NCBI GenBank assembly: GCA_964426675.1 | Contig: CAYRRM010000014.1 | Span: forward strand, 1-64,000 | Reading direction: 5' to 3' | DNA: 64,000 bases | From: DYMC01 sp035406705 | GTDB lineage: Bacteria > Verrucomicrobiota > Lentisphaeria > Victivallales > GWF2-50-93 | Part shown: one piece after another, positions 10,101 to 17,073 of the stretch | Layout of the letters: each line of letters opens with the position of its first letter | Position numbering within the stretch: position 1 is the first letter of the stretch | Program-made: the position numbers and the translations under genes | Notes under the pieces: generated by a model | The model's input: the letters and a program-made list of their open reading frames with translations, nothing else | The model's database searches: none | Told to the model about the DNA's origin: nothing

Positions 10101-10283
10101 TTTAGAGATGAAAAAGTATTATTTTTTGTAAGGGGGCTTCCACGTGGTAGGCATAATGTATCATATAGGATGAGAGCAGAAATACCAGGAACATTTAGTG
10201 TTTTACCTGCAACTGGCTCAGCAATGTATTCCCCCGAACTTAAGGCAAATTCAGATGAAATAAAAATAAAAATAGAAGATTAA
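4143..10283 (+). CDS. Large alpha-2-macroglobulin family protein with thioester motif
   Basis: 2046 residues. The N-terminal signal sequence ends FFAIFASGC, a weak lipobox, or alternatively FTIFA before ENIN. A TPR-like stretch follows (NRLFKEGNYNDALEIYKEL). The MG2 hallmark TDRPVYRPGQQVNFKIWLGEA lies near residue 636. Near 1290 comes the alpha-2-macroglobulin core (LDTALWVANLTTDENGEASI). The thioester is GCTEQT with Cys1509 and Gln1512, followed by the alpha-toroid domain (GGWGWFSGYGEYSTPHTT). Bacterial members trap proteases in the periplasm or at the surface; here an envelope-located defence or colonisation role is inferred. AAAGGAGAATTTT precedes the ATG. Four exact copies of the iterated palindrome lie within it, one encoding the end of the signal peptide. 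Confidence 0.9.
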   Translation: MKKLYLCKIILFFAIFASGCFTIFAENINELREKANRLFKEGNYNDALEIYKELLSGKIENSSPEIDFTNAMPCFYKLRKNSEIDEFRENVIDNFKGNWKLLWVAGKSFLEQYHIGLLIDGKFVRGIGGIGKRVSAYRRDRVMGLQLFNQAYEIVSKTKKEIPEEEFYNFLISFANAINYYDSIYHLQDLTDISTLPDYDEVDIYGMRSSFDNIYIGAPVNKEGNPIYYSIPANFATAKSDGERWRFLLHQASLIAPKYKAQVDMIYAKFLFRNFGVQTIITNSFYRNSGNNEILYVVHTLSEEETIARFATGIKRFKMPDEHNYIKIMREVSKTDYLPAQDALNTLAEIFKNRRQYTKAVECLQEAIQRFADKLNFQNQLMDIVGDWGVFLSEKPFPAGKNPILRLRYRNAKIANFEAYQLKVEELLNDIKEYLKSNPPQVEWEKLDLNDIGSRVVLKNENKYIGEKVAEWKVDLNPKKGYYDKIDNIEVPISKAGAYLVTAKIGNGNIARITLLLNDVAIVQKSNKNSYINFIADALTGKPISNIDIELFVFERQEIDEKLWTPGGRRYNLVTKSVRGKTNSDGIIIFNKKELLNYSESLLILKSPSGLISYLDTKNILSFFEIDDSYDSKPKGYIITDRPVYRPGQQVNFKIWLGEANYEKLTGEFSESEFAGRKITIVISDSFDNKVYEETLTADNFGGLSGNFKLKEGCHLGTYRISSSHSDLHNIGFFRVEEYKKPEFEVSIESPEEPVVLGEKIKAKIKAKYYFGEPVTNATVRYKVERYQHDAYFFVPHPWDWLYGKGYWWQGENYEWYRGWFNWGCPPRPRPLWKTYEPLPPELIAQNEVPLDKNGTAEIIIDTSLAKDIYGEKDQKYEITAEVVDSSRRTIYTKGSCIAATKPFRIIAWVDEGWQRPGETISANFAAQTPNGRPVKGEGKLSMFKIKYNEDGVPSEKLIQSWNLETNEDGRASIKIKAPSAGQYRLSYVMEQKGKKEEGGCIFNIFGKELNESEYRFNDIEIISSKSEYNENERALFRINTKRKNSFVLLFVRPENTVYPEPILLYLKDGTIEYEIAVSKKDMPNFFLEAITVAEGRIYKTVKEVFVPPEKYSLNVEILPSKEKYKPGEDANATIKVMDANGHSIANSSVVVSIYDKSIEYISGASNVPDIKEFFWKWRRQFYSITRTNTNYYLTNIVKPDEKAFPIIGIFRNIDLTAESFEDELDGLPVKRYGGSPFKRTFLRSEAAGWATMEAKNSITQGSVLEEIDEIMFSNPEMKDVAVRKNFLDTALWVANLTTDENGEASIKLKMPENLTTWKVKVWTLASGTRVGQGETEVITNKDFIIRPQAPRFFIQNDKVTLSAIIHNYHKSSKKAKAIIKLNSNCLVITDKNKYPEKQELEIGSGEEKRIDWNVCALSDGEAVITMETVTDNDSDAVETKIPVYVHGMLKTESFSSSLGNDDNYGVIEMQIPEDCREEESVLEIHYSPSLALAILDPIPYLCNYPHGCTEQTLNKFLPLVITRKTLLDMGLKLDDITNKPVSLDAQQITEGNKNYEYFNKEKFEDIFSVELRRIQNMQLSDGGWGWFSGYGEYSTPHTTAIVMHGLILARNIGIDVSKIVLENGLKWLENYQKNQIEKLCKHDFKEGEECKEAHPSNYKISADNIDALVYYVLAEGKILDKEMTRILYRDRNKLSVYGKTLLALGLYLNGEEEKLAMLKKNISQYLVLDNENQTAYLNLNNGWYWWYWYGDEVEANAFYLKLLSLTEPNSELSPKIVKYLINNRKNGRYWKSTRDTSYCIEAISDFIRSSKEKQPDIEVEVILDGKMLKKEKITAENLFSFNNSITLKAKELSPGKHKLEFKKTGKNPLYYSSYLTYYTTEEFITKTGLEIKVTRNYYKLIKKEEENNAPDKNGQIVQQKVEKYMRIPIKNYDVLKTGDMIEVELVIESKNDYEYLVFEDMKAAGLEPCEIRSGYNENEIGAFIEFRDEKVLFFVRGLPRGRHNVSYRMRAEIPGTFSVLPATGSAMYSPELKANSDEIKIKIED
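4181..4193 (-). repeat. Iterated palindrome copy 3 (AAA form)
   Basis: TGCGATTTTCGCA in the signal-peptide region of the macroglobulin gene; encodes Ala-Ile-Phe-Ala. Confidence 0.9.
4838..4850 (-). repeat. Iterated palindrome copy 4 (AAT form)
   Basis: TGCGAATTTCGCA in the macroglobulin gene; encodes Ala-Asn-Phe-Ala. Confidence 0.9.
5375..5387 (+). repeat. Iterated palindrome copy 5 (AAA form)
   Basis: TGCGAAAATCGCA in the macroglobulin gene; encodes Ala-Lys-Ile-Ala. Confidence 0.9.
6908..6920 (-). repeat. Iterated palindrome copy 6 (AAT form)
   Basis: TGCGAATTTCGCA in the macroglobulin gene; encodes Ala-Asn-Phe-Ala. Confidence 0.9.
10050..10062 (+). repeat. Iterated palindrome copy 7 (AAT form, second codon phase)
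   Basis: TGCGAAATTCGCA near the 3' end of the macroglobulin gene; read in a different phase, giving Cys-Glu-Ile-Arg. Confidence 0.9.
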
Positions 10284-10396
10284 AATCATAATTTATTTGC
10301 AGTAATCTTTGTTTCATTTTATTTTTATATTTATGTTTGAATTATTTGTCTATTAAGCTAAATTTTTTAAAATCTAAAATTTTTCGGTTTTTTAAT

Positions 10397-11767
10397 ATGT
10401 CTAAAGTTCTTATTGTAGATGATGAAACAACTATAATTGAAGTTCTCAGAAGTCTCCTTGTTCGGAATGGACACATAGTTGAAACTGCAGTTGATGGAGA
10501 AGAGGCTTTGCGTAAATTGAAAGAAGGTGTGTTTGACCTGATGATAACAGACGTAAGGCTTCCTGGTGCTATTGATGGTTTCGAATTATTGCGCCAGGGA
10601 AAAGAACTGCAATCGCATATGGCAGTGATTGTAATTACCGCTTACGCTGATGTTGACAGTGCTGTCGAGGCTATCAAGAGGGGCGCTTTTCACTATATTG
10701 CAAAGCCATTTAAATTTGATGAACTCCTTTTAACTATAGATAAGGCTTTGAATTATGAGCTTACTCTTGCGGAAAATGAGATTTTACGTAAAACTATATC
10801 TACGAAGTATCATTTTGGATTTATTGTAGGGGATAGTCGGCCGATGCTCGAAATATACAGGTTGATTGAAAAAGTAGCGAAAACAAATAGCACTGTCCTA
10901 ATTCTCGGAGAAAGCGGAACAGGAAAAGAGCTTGTTGCAAGAGCCATACATAAGGCAAGTCCTCGTTACCAAAAACAGTTTGTATCTATAAATTGCGCCG
11001 CAATACCAGCTAATTTACTTGAATCTGAATTATATGGACATGTAAGAGGGGCTTTTACAGGAGCACATGCCAATAAACAGGGATTATTTGAAACAGCCAG
11101 TGGAGGAACACTGTTGCTTGATGAAATAAGTTCAATGCCACTTGATATGCAGGCAAAACTCTTACGTACTTTGCAGGAAAAAGAAATACGTAGGGTAGGA
11201 GGGAATGAAAATATTCCAGTTGATATAAGAGTTGTGGCAGCTTCAAATTACGACCTTGAAAAAGCTGTAAAAGAAGGCAAATTTAGAGAAGATCTTTATT
11301 ATAGATTGAGTGTTATACCGATAAAAATCCCCCCATTGAGAGAGCGTAAAGAGGATATTCCGGCTCTTGTTTCGCATTTTCTGAACCTTTTTGAAGAGGA
11401 AAATAAAAAGAAAATTAAGATAGAGGATGATGCTGTAGAGTGTTTAAAAACTTATGATTGGCCAGGTAATGTTAGAGAACTTGAAAACCTTATAAAGAGA
11501 GTTGCTACTTTATGTGAAAATAATACTATTTCTGTTGATGATTTACCCTCACAGATTCCCAGAGTAAGGACTAAAGTAAAGGAAGAAAAAAAAGTTATCC
11601 CCCTTGACAAATTTATAGAAAAACAAACTCTTGCGTATATGAAAGAAATTTTAAGACAATGTAACAATGATTATGACAAAGCAGCATCTATTATAGGAAT
11701 AAACCCAAAAGAGTTAAAGAAAAAAATAAAAATCACTCTAAAAAAGAAAAAGGAGAAAAAGAAATGA
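10397..11767 (+). CDS. Sigma-54-dependent response regulator, NtrC family
   Basis: 456 residues from the ATG at 10397. A TTG 60 bases upstream is in frame but would add a 20-residue extension before the receiver domain. The receiver domain holds the phosphoacceptor Asp52 in LMITDVRLPG. The AAA+ domain has Walker A GESGTGKE (from about 171) and the sigma-54-contacting loop GAFTGA (218-223), then GGTLLLDEIS. WPGNVRELENL closes the AAA+ domain. The C-terminus ends in a lysine-rich tail after a Fis-like helix-turn-helix. It activates sigma-54 promoters on phosphorylation by a sensor kinase; no kinase gene is nearby. Its stop overlaps the next start by ATGA. Confidence 0.93.
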   Translation: MSKVLIVDDETTIIEVLRSLLVRNGHIVETAVDGEEALRKLKEGVFDLMITDVRLPGAIDGFELLRQGKELQSHMAVIVITAYADVDSAVEAIKRGAFHYIAKPFKFDELLLTIDKALNYELTLAENEILRKTISTKYHFGFIVGDSRPMLEIYRLIEKVAKTNSTVLILGESGTGKELVARAIHKASPRYQKQFVSINCAAIPANLLESELYGHVRGAFTGAHANKQGLFETASGGTLLLDEISSMPLDMQAKLLRTLQEKEIRRVGGNENIPVDIRVVAASNYDLEKAVKEGKFREDLYYRLSVIPIKIPPLRERKEDIPALVSHFLNLFEEENKKKIKIEDDAVECLKTYDWPGNVRELENLIKRVATLCENNTISVDDLPSQIPRVRTKVKEEKKVIPLDKFIEKQTLAYMKEILRQCNNDYDKAASIIGINPKELKKKIKITLKKKKEKKK

Positions 11768-12291
11768 AATTAGTAAAATTATTTCTGTTAATCATTAGTT
11801 CTCTGATGTTTTTTGCAGCCTGTGAACTGATGAAACCAAAACCAGAGAAACCTGATTATCTTATTTCGATAAATGAAATTATAAAATACCCAAGGGCGTC
11901 TCAGTTAGAAAAAGAAATACCAACTATTGCAGGAACAACAAAGTGGATTTCAACCTCCCCATATCTATTTTCAAATTGTATAAAAAAAGTGGAAATACTC
12001 CCTAATGAAAAAGATAAAAATTTTTGTGACCTCAAACTTGAACTTAATTCAAGGGGAAAATTACTATGGAATCAACTAAGTGCCGATATTATATATAAAG
12101 AAATGGGTTTTGTAGTAAATGATGTTCTTTATAGAAAATTGACATCAGATATGATAGAAAAAGACAAGGAAAGAGATGATATTATAATTTTAAAACTTAA
12201 ACTTGATCCTGTTACGGCAAAGTCAATCGCTGAATTTTCTGAAACAAATTATATCTATTATAATCCTGACGAAAAAAAATCTGCGTTTTAA
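11764..12291 (+). CDS. Hypothetical lipoprotein
   Basis: 175 residues. The N-terminus is a lipoprotein signal: positively charged MKLVK, hydrophobic LFLLIISSLMF, then lipobox FAAC with Cys20 as the expected lipidated residue. The rest (ELMKPKPEKPDYLISINEII onwards) matches no family I recognise. The start ATGA overlaps the stop of the response-regulator gene and the end abuts the GreA gene, so it is mid-operon. Location at the inner or outer membrane, facing the periplasm, is inferred. Confidence 0.7.
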   Translation: MKLVKLFLLIISSLMFFAACELMKPKPEKPDYLISINEIIKYPRASQLEKEIPTIAGTTKWISTSPYLFSNCIKKVEILPNEKDKNFCDLKLELNSRGKLLWNQLSADIIYKEMGFVVNDVLYRKLTSDMIEKDKERDDIIILKLKLDPVTAKSIAEFSETNYIYYNPDEKKSAF

Positions 12292-12292
12292 G

Positions 12293-14419
12293 ATGTTAGA
12301 AGGTGCAAATTCAGATATATTAGAAATTATTTGTACAGCTTCAGAAGCTCCAAATTCTAAGATACTCGAAGAACTTTTACTTAGACTATCTTCTTTTGAT
12401 AAATCTCATTTGTCATCTTTAAAAAATGAGTTGGATTTGATTTTTGATACCTGGGGAAATAGCCTGGAAAAAGATCAGTTAAAAGCTAATTTTACTTTAA
12501 AATTAGCCGCTTTTAATAATCCTGATACATCTTCCATTAGAAATGCGCTTGTGCTCTCCGCAAGGTGCCTCGCCCCTGATTTCCTGACAAAATCTGAAGC
12601 AGTAAAGCTGTCAAAAGCCAGAGAACCAATACCATTGAATGAAATAGCAGAGCGAATAAAAAAGATTTCATTCCTGAATAAAAAAGATTTTTGTATTTAT
12701 CTGCTCAACAACAATGAATGGGTTAAAATTGTAGATTTTGACTCAATCCTTCATACAATAGAGCTTATTGGTATTTTCACTTCAGTTAAGAGGAAAATTT
12801 CTATAGATGTATTAATAGAAGATTCACTTTTTTTCGCTTTTGATGAAAATGAGTTGAAAAAATATCTAAATGAAATTTCAGAAATATCATTTAATGAATG
12901 GAGTAATTTTCTATCTTCAGGACTATCTGTCCTCTCGGACGAACAAATCAGGGTTATATCGCTTAATACTTTTGTTCCACAAAAAATGACTGCTGGAGAA
13001 TTTACTTCGTGGGCTAACTCCGTAAATGCAAAAGAAATAAAATCGCAAAAACTTAAGCATCCTTCTGAAGCCAGAGGATTTATTGAGCTTAAAACATTGG
13101 TTGAAGATTTTGCAAAAGCTAAAAATAAAATTCATTTCTCTCCAGCTGAGGCATCAAATATAAGAGAAATAATTTTTAGGGGGAATCTTTCAGATAATGA
13201 ATATATTTTTAGTGTTTTTGAGCTTTTCTCTATTATTTTTGAAATTGCATCAGACGAAGAGTCGCTTAAAAACCTCATCAGTTCTTTCAAAGACTTTATA
13301 GACAATGTCCCTATAGAAGATGAAAAAGTTAAATATGAGCTTTTTATATCATTTGATAAATTTTCTTTATCGCGGTTAAAAAATATTTTTCTCTCGTTAA
13401 AAAAATGTAAAGGAGTTGATTTCCTTGCAAATTTAGCTCTCGAAATGCCGATAAAACTACTTTCAGCACTAACTGGAATTATAGATGAAAAAATTATTTT
13501 GGAAATTTACAACAAACGAAATGCAAAAGCCAATGCAGATTTAATATTATGGGCGTGGCGAAATAAAAATAATACCATGATAAAAGATGCGCTAATAACG
13601 CCAGATTCTGTTTTTACGGCTCTTTCTGATAAACTCGAAAAGAAGTATCGACAAAATTCCATCAAAGACCTCAAAAAGAAATTGCTCTCCGATGATAAAT
13701 TTATTTCTGAGTTGGTTTTTCATTCAATAAATGATAATTCTCCAGAACATTTTTTGCATCTAATTGATGAAGACCACGTCCTTCTACCATCTGAAAAACA
13801 AAGTCTGATAGTAAAACTTGCAAGAGCTAATGATAAATTCAAGAAAATTATTGAGTCTGTTCACAATGCTGGCGGAATAAAGCTTTCAAAACTACTCTCG
13901 GATAAAAGCAAAGATATTAACCAAATTGTAACTTCAATAAAATCTCATAAAGCAAAAATACTTGAATTAGAAGATATCGTTCAGAAACAAATGCCTGAAA
14001 ACTCTGCCGCCATAGCTCATGCGAGATCCTATGGCGACTTGAGGGAAAACGCAGAATTCTCTGCTGCAAAAGAAAGACAAAAATTTCTCAGACGACGCAA
14101 ATTCGAAATAGAAAGGGAATTAAACACAGTATCAGCAATAAGATTTACAAAAAATGATGGGGAGGAACATATTATAAAACCAGGCAGAGAAATAGTCTTG
14201 AAAAACCTTTCGAATAATGAAGTTAACAAATACTTTCTTCTCGGTGCATGGGATGGTGATCCTGAAAGAGCCTGTATCTCTTCGGAAGCAAAACTGGGAA
14301 AAACTTTAATAGGAAAGAGTCAGGGAGATATCATCAATTTTGATAATATAGACTTTGAAATAATAAAGGTCTCTTATCTCCCGGACGAACTTTTGAAAGA
14401 ATTAAATAATGAAAATTAA
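12293..14419 (+). CDS. greA: Long GreA-type transcription elongation factor with large N-terminal extension
   Basis: 708 residues from the ATG at 12293, one base after the previous stop; an upstream in-frame start would overlap the lipoprotein gene. Residues 1 to about 540 form a helix-rich extension. The C-terminal 165 residues are GreA/GreB: a coiled coil with ARSYGDLRENAEFSAAKERQ, the signature that inserts into the RNA polymerase secondary channel, then the FKBP-like domain. Normal GreA has about 158 residues. Chlamydia GreA is also about 700 residues with a long N-terminal part, so this architecture supports a PVC lineage. The function of the extension is unknown. It overlaps the next gene by 11 bases. 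Confidence 0.88.
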   Translation: MLEGANSDILEIICTASEAPNSKILEELLLRLSSFDKSHLSSLKNELDLIFDTWGNSLEKDQLKANFTLKLAAFNNPDTSSIRNALVLSARCLAPDFLTKSEAVKLSKAREPIPLNEIAERIKKISFLNKKDFCIYLLNNNEWVKIVDFDSILHTIELIGIFTSVKRKISIDVLIEDSLFFAFDENELKKYLNEISEISFNEWSNFLSSGLSVLSDEQIRVISLNTFVPQKMTAGEFTSWANSVNAKEIKSQKLKHPSEARGFIELKTLVEDFAKAKNKIHFSPAEASNIREIIFRGNLSDNEYIFSVFELFSIIFEIASDEESLKNLISSFKDFIDNVPIEDEKVKYELFISFDKFSLSRLKNIFLSLKKCKGVDFLANLALEMPIKLLSALTGIIDEKIILEIYNKRNAKANADLILWAWRNKNNTMIKDALITPDSVFTALSDKLEKKYRQNSIKDLKKKLLSDDKFISELVFHSINDNSPEHFLHLIDEDHVLLPSEKQSLIVKLARANDKFKKIIESVHNAGGIKLSKLLSDKSKDINQIVTSIKSHKAKILELEDIVQKQMPENSAAIAHARSYGDLRENAEFSAAKERQKFLRRRKFEIERELNTVSAIRFTKNDGEEHIIKPGREIVLKNLSNNEVNKYFLLGAWDGDPERACISSEAKLGKTLIGKSQGDIINFDNIDFEIIKVSYLPDELLKELNNEN

Positions 14420-15185
14420 TACCTTTCAATGGGAAAATTTGATACAATTTTCTAAAAGAAAAATTTCACTCAAAACCCCCGAATTAGAAGTTGTAAGTTA
14501 TAAAATTCAAACACTAAAAAGAAACAGTAACCTTCATATTGTTTTCATTTCTGATACTCATTTTGGAAAATATTCACCTCCTGCAAATAAAATTATAACT
14601 TTAATAAATGATTTAAATCCAGATTACATTATATTTGGAGGAGATATTGCGTCTGAATCTTCTGGCCTTCAAGATGCATTTGAGTTCTTATCTTCTATTA
14701 AGGCAAAATATGCTAAAATTTCAGTATTAGGCAATTGGGAATTGAAAAGATCAAGATTCAAAAATTTATCTTATTGGAGAACTAATTATTTAAATGCTGG
14801 TTTTGAACTACTGCATAATAGATTCATTGAAACAGAAGATTGTATAATATATGGTATATCTCCAAAACGACGTTTTCATAAAGGCAGTACAAATATTCCA
14901 AAAACAGAGAAAGCAATTCTTTTTTGCGCTCATTCACCTGATGATATTGTTTCTGAAGATTCTTATTTTGATCTTGCACTTTCAGGACACACTCATGCAG
15001 GACAAATAAGAATCCCACTCTTTGGAGCATTAAAAACCTCAAGTATTTACTGGAAAAAATTTGAATATGGACTTTTCAAAAGAAACGATGGCGCTAAATT
15101 GATAGTTAGCTCAGGAATCGGAACAAGTTGTTTGCCTATTAGAATATTTTGTCCACCTGAAATCGTTTCTATAAATTTATGTTGA
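14409..15185 (+). CDS. Metallophosphoesterase of the YkuE/YaeI/LpxG type with GNWE instead of GNHE
   Basis: 258 residues. Calcineurin-like motifs appear in order: FISDTHFG (D-x-H), FGGDIAS (GD), VLGNWELK (108-111) and LSGHTHAGQIRIPLFG (GHTHxGQ). Family members hydrolyse phosphoesters or pyrophosphate bonds with two metals. In Chlamydia the related LpxG hydrolyses UDP-2,3-diacylglucosamine in lipid A synthesis. The conserved His of GNH(D/E), a metal ligand and catalytic residue, is Trp110 here; the codon is TGG. Activity may be altered. There is no signal peptide. It is translationally overlapped with the GreA gene, so it belongs to the same operon. Confidence 0.82.
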   Translation: MKINTFQWENLIQFSKRKISLKTPELEVVSYKIQTLKRNSNLHIVFISDTHFGKYSPPANKIITLINDLNPDYIIFGGDIASESSGLQDAFEFLSSIKAKYAKISVLGNWELKRSRFKNLSYWRTNYLNAGFELLHNRFIETEDCIIYGISPKRRFHKGSTNIPKTEKAILFCAHSPDDIVSEDSYFDLALSGHTHAGQIRIPLFGALKTSSIYWKKFEYGLFKRNDGAKLIVSSGIGTSCLPIRIFCPPEIVSINLC

Positions 15186-15242
15186 ACACCTGAAAAAAAA
15201 TAGTCATAAAAGAATTGAACAGATAACTAAACGAGGAGAACT

Positions 15243-16361
15243 ATGAAATACTTCGGGTACAATTTAATATATCCTCAAATATTTTTTTCATGTGCTTCGA
15301 TTCAAAAAGCAAAAGAGTTTTTTAAAGATAAGTCCACTGTGATTCTAATTACCGGAAAGAGCGCATTAAAAAATGGCCTTCAAGAAAAATTAGAAAAAAT
15401 TCTATCTGACCTGCAATACTTCTCTTTATGTGGAATTGTTGGCGAAGAAGCTCCTCTTGAATCAGTTGATGCTATTGTTGATTTTGCTAAGAAAAAAAAT
15501 GCTGATGCGATTTTCGCAGTAGGGGGAGGCTCAATAATTGATGCGGCAAAAGCTGCCTCTGTGGTGATTACGAATGGGGGAAAATGTTCAGACTTTTTTT
15601 TCTCAAAAAGAAAAATCACTAAAAAAGGATTATTTCTTATTGCTGTTCCAACTACAGCTGGAACAGGCGCTGAAATCACAGAAAATTCAGTCCTGATAGA
15701 GAAAGCAACTATGATAAAAAAATCAATCCGGGGCAAAGAACTTATTCCTGATATAGCAATAATTGATCCAGAATTGACATTTTCCTGCCCATCACATATA
15801 TCAGCACAAAGTGGAATGGATGCCCTTGTCCAGGCTATTGAATCATTTACATCCCCCGAATCAAATACCGTAAGTTCTCTTTTAGCTATGAAGGCTACAA
15901 AAATTTTGATTGAAAACTTACCTGATGCCGTTCTGGGGAAAGAAGATGCAAAAATTTCGACAGCAGAAGGAAGTTTACTTTCTGGAATGGCTTTTTCACA
16001 TACAGGTCTTGGTGCTGTGCATGGTTTAGCTCATCCAATTGGGGCAAAGTGCTCTTTACCGCATGGAAGAGTATGTGGAATTTTGATGAGAACTATTTTT
16101 AGAGAAAATTTGAAGAAAATTAATGGGCTCTACGATGAATTAGCGAGGTTTTGCAATTGTAGTGATTCAGAGGAATTTTTAAATTTGCTCGATAAAATAT
16201 CTGAAAGAATAGGAATTCCTGCGAAATTCGCAGATTCTAACTTGAAAGATGAAGATTTTAATTTTATTATAAAAAACTGTCGTAGTAGAAGCATGGAAAG
16301 GAATCCATATCAATATTCCGATGATGAAATAAATGAAATTTTAAAGAAATTATTCACTTAA
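15243..16361 (+). CDS. Iron-containing alcohol dehydrogenase family protein
   Basis: 372 residues, normal for family III alcohol dehydrogenases. The NAD-binding loop GGGSIIDAAKAASV and PTTAGTGAEITENSV are present. The metal site keeps Asp193 (GMDALVQAIES) and the later histidines in AVHGLAHPIG and SLPHGRV, but the second ligand of the classical D-x3-H motif is Gln197. Gln at this place occurs in some subfamilies, so activity is not excluded. It interconverts alcohols and aldehydes or ketones with NAD(P)H; the substrate is unknown. A strong GAGGAGAACT precedes the ATG. It may end the preceding operon, but a 57-base gap separates them. Confidence 0.88.
   Translation: MKYFGYNLIYPQIFFSCASIQKAKEFFKDKSTVILITGKSALKNGLQEKLEKILSDLQYFSLCGIVGEEAPLESVDAIVDFAKKKNADAIFAVGGGSIIDAAKAASVVITNGGKCSDFFFSKRKITKKGLFLIAVPTTAGTGAEITENSVLIEKATMIKKSIRGKELIPDIAIIDPELTFSCPSHISAQSGMDALVQAIESFTSPESNTVSSLLAMKATKILIENLPDAVLGKEDAKISTAEGSLLSGMAFSHTGLGAVHGLAHPIGAKCSLPHGRVCGILMRTIFRENLKKINGLYDELARFCNCSDSEEFLNLLDKISERIGIPAKFADSNLKDEDFNFIIKNCRSRSMERNPYQYSDDEINEILKKLFT
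15506..15518 (-). repeat. Iterated palindrome copy 8 (AAA form)
   Basis: TGCGATTTTCGCA in the alcohol dehydrogenase gene; encodes Ala-Ile-Phe-Ala immediately before the Gly-rich NAD loop. Confidence 0.9.
16220..16232 (+). repeat. Iterated palindrome copy 9 (AAT form)
   Basis: TGCGAAATTCGCA in the alcohol dehydrogenase gene; encodes Ala-Lys-Phe-Ala. Confidence 0.9.
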
Positions 16362-16406
16362 AAAAAATTAATTTTTTTGAAAAGTTAAAGGAAGTACTTA
16401 AAAAAT

Positions 16407-16424
16407 ATGCATCATAATGCATAA
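16407..16424. repeat. Inverted repeat TATGCAT-N4-ATGCATA
   Basis: Perfect 7-base inverted repeat with a CATA spacer, in the gap between the alcohol dehydrogenase gene and tRNA-Ser. It could be an operator or a small hairpin. There is no T-run, so it is not an obvious terminator. A related repeat lies at 56716-56733. Confidence 0.4.
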
Positions 16425-16549
16425 TGAAATTGTGATATTTCCAAATACATATAAGTCACAATAGCGAGGTATATTGCTATAAGACAAAAATCAAATAGCT
16501 TTGAAAAATATCTTAAGTCAGATTGAAGAAGAAAAAGTAAAAAATAAAA

Positions 16550-16642
16550 GGAGAGATGGCTGAGTGGTTGAAGGCGGCGGTCTCGAAAACCGTTATACTG
16601 TGTTTTACAGTATCGAGGGTTCGAATCCCTCTCTCTCCGCCA
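16550..16642 (+). tRNA. tRNA-Ser (anticodon CGA)
   Basis: Acceptor arm GGAGAGA pairs with TCTCTCC (16632-16638), G discriminator, encoded CCA. The anticodon loop CTCGAAA is closed by GCGGT/ACCGT, giving anticodon CGA for UCG codons. The long variable arm (ACTGTGTTTTACAGT) is typical of serine tRNA. The T-arm is GAGGG-TTCGAAT-CCCTC. Confidence 0.96.
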
Positions 16643-17073
16643 GTTATGAAGAGAATGATTGATTTTTTTATATTGAATTCATATTAAACCTATATTTTGT
16701 GTTTATTCCAATATAATTCAGGTGCGAGGATGGCGATGGCGTATTAGCTACTCCGACCTGATGGTGACGAGCAGATATGCCGTAATGACCAAGCCCCTGT
16801 GGATTCAACTAATATGGCGCAAAATGGATAATTTCCTGAACTGCAAATACAATTCAAATCATTTTTTGAGAATATTATACTACATAAATACTTACTTATC
16901 AAATATTTATATAATATTTTTGAATTTTTCAGTAAAGTCTACTTGGCAGAATGGGCATCAGACTACCGAACAAAGCAAAAAACATAAAAATGCAGTGGAG
17001 AAAAATGGACTTTTTCAGATACCCCTTCGTAGGGAAAGGGCTTCTCAAAACCTCCGTAGCTGCGCAACTTGGG
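16643..17073. other. 431-base gene-free region behind tRNA-Ser with a GC-richer patch
   Basis: An open frame at 16722-17087 gives a protein without recognisable features, and I do not call it. Bases about 16720-16810 are clearly richer in G+C than the surroundings and read protein-like in more than one frame. A position directly 3' of a tRNA is a common integration site, so this could be a decayed insertion. I saw no repeat of the tRNA 3' end to prove it. Confidence 0.35.
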
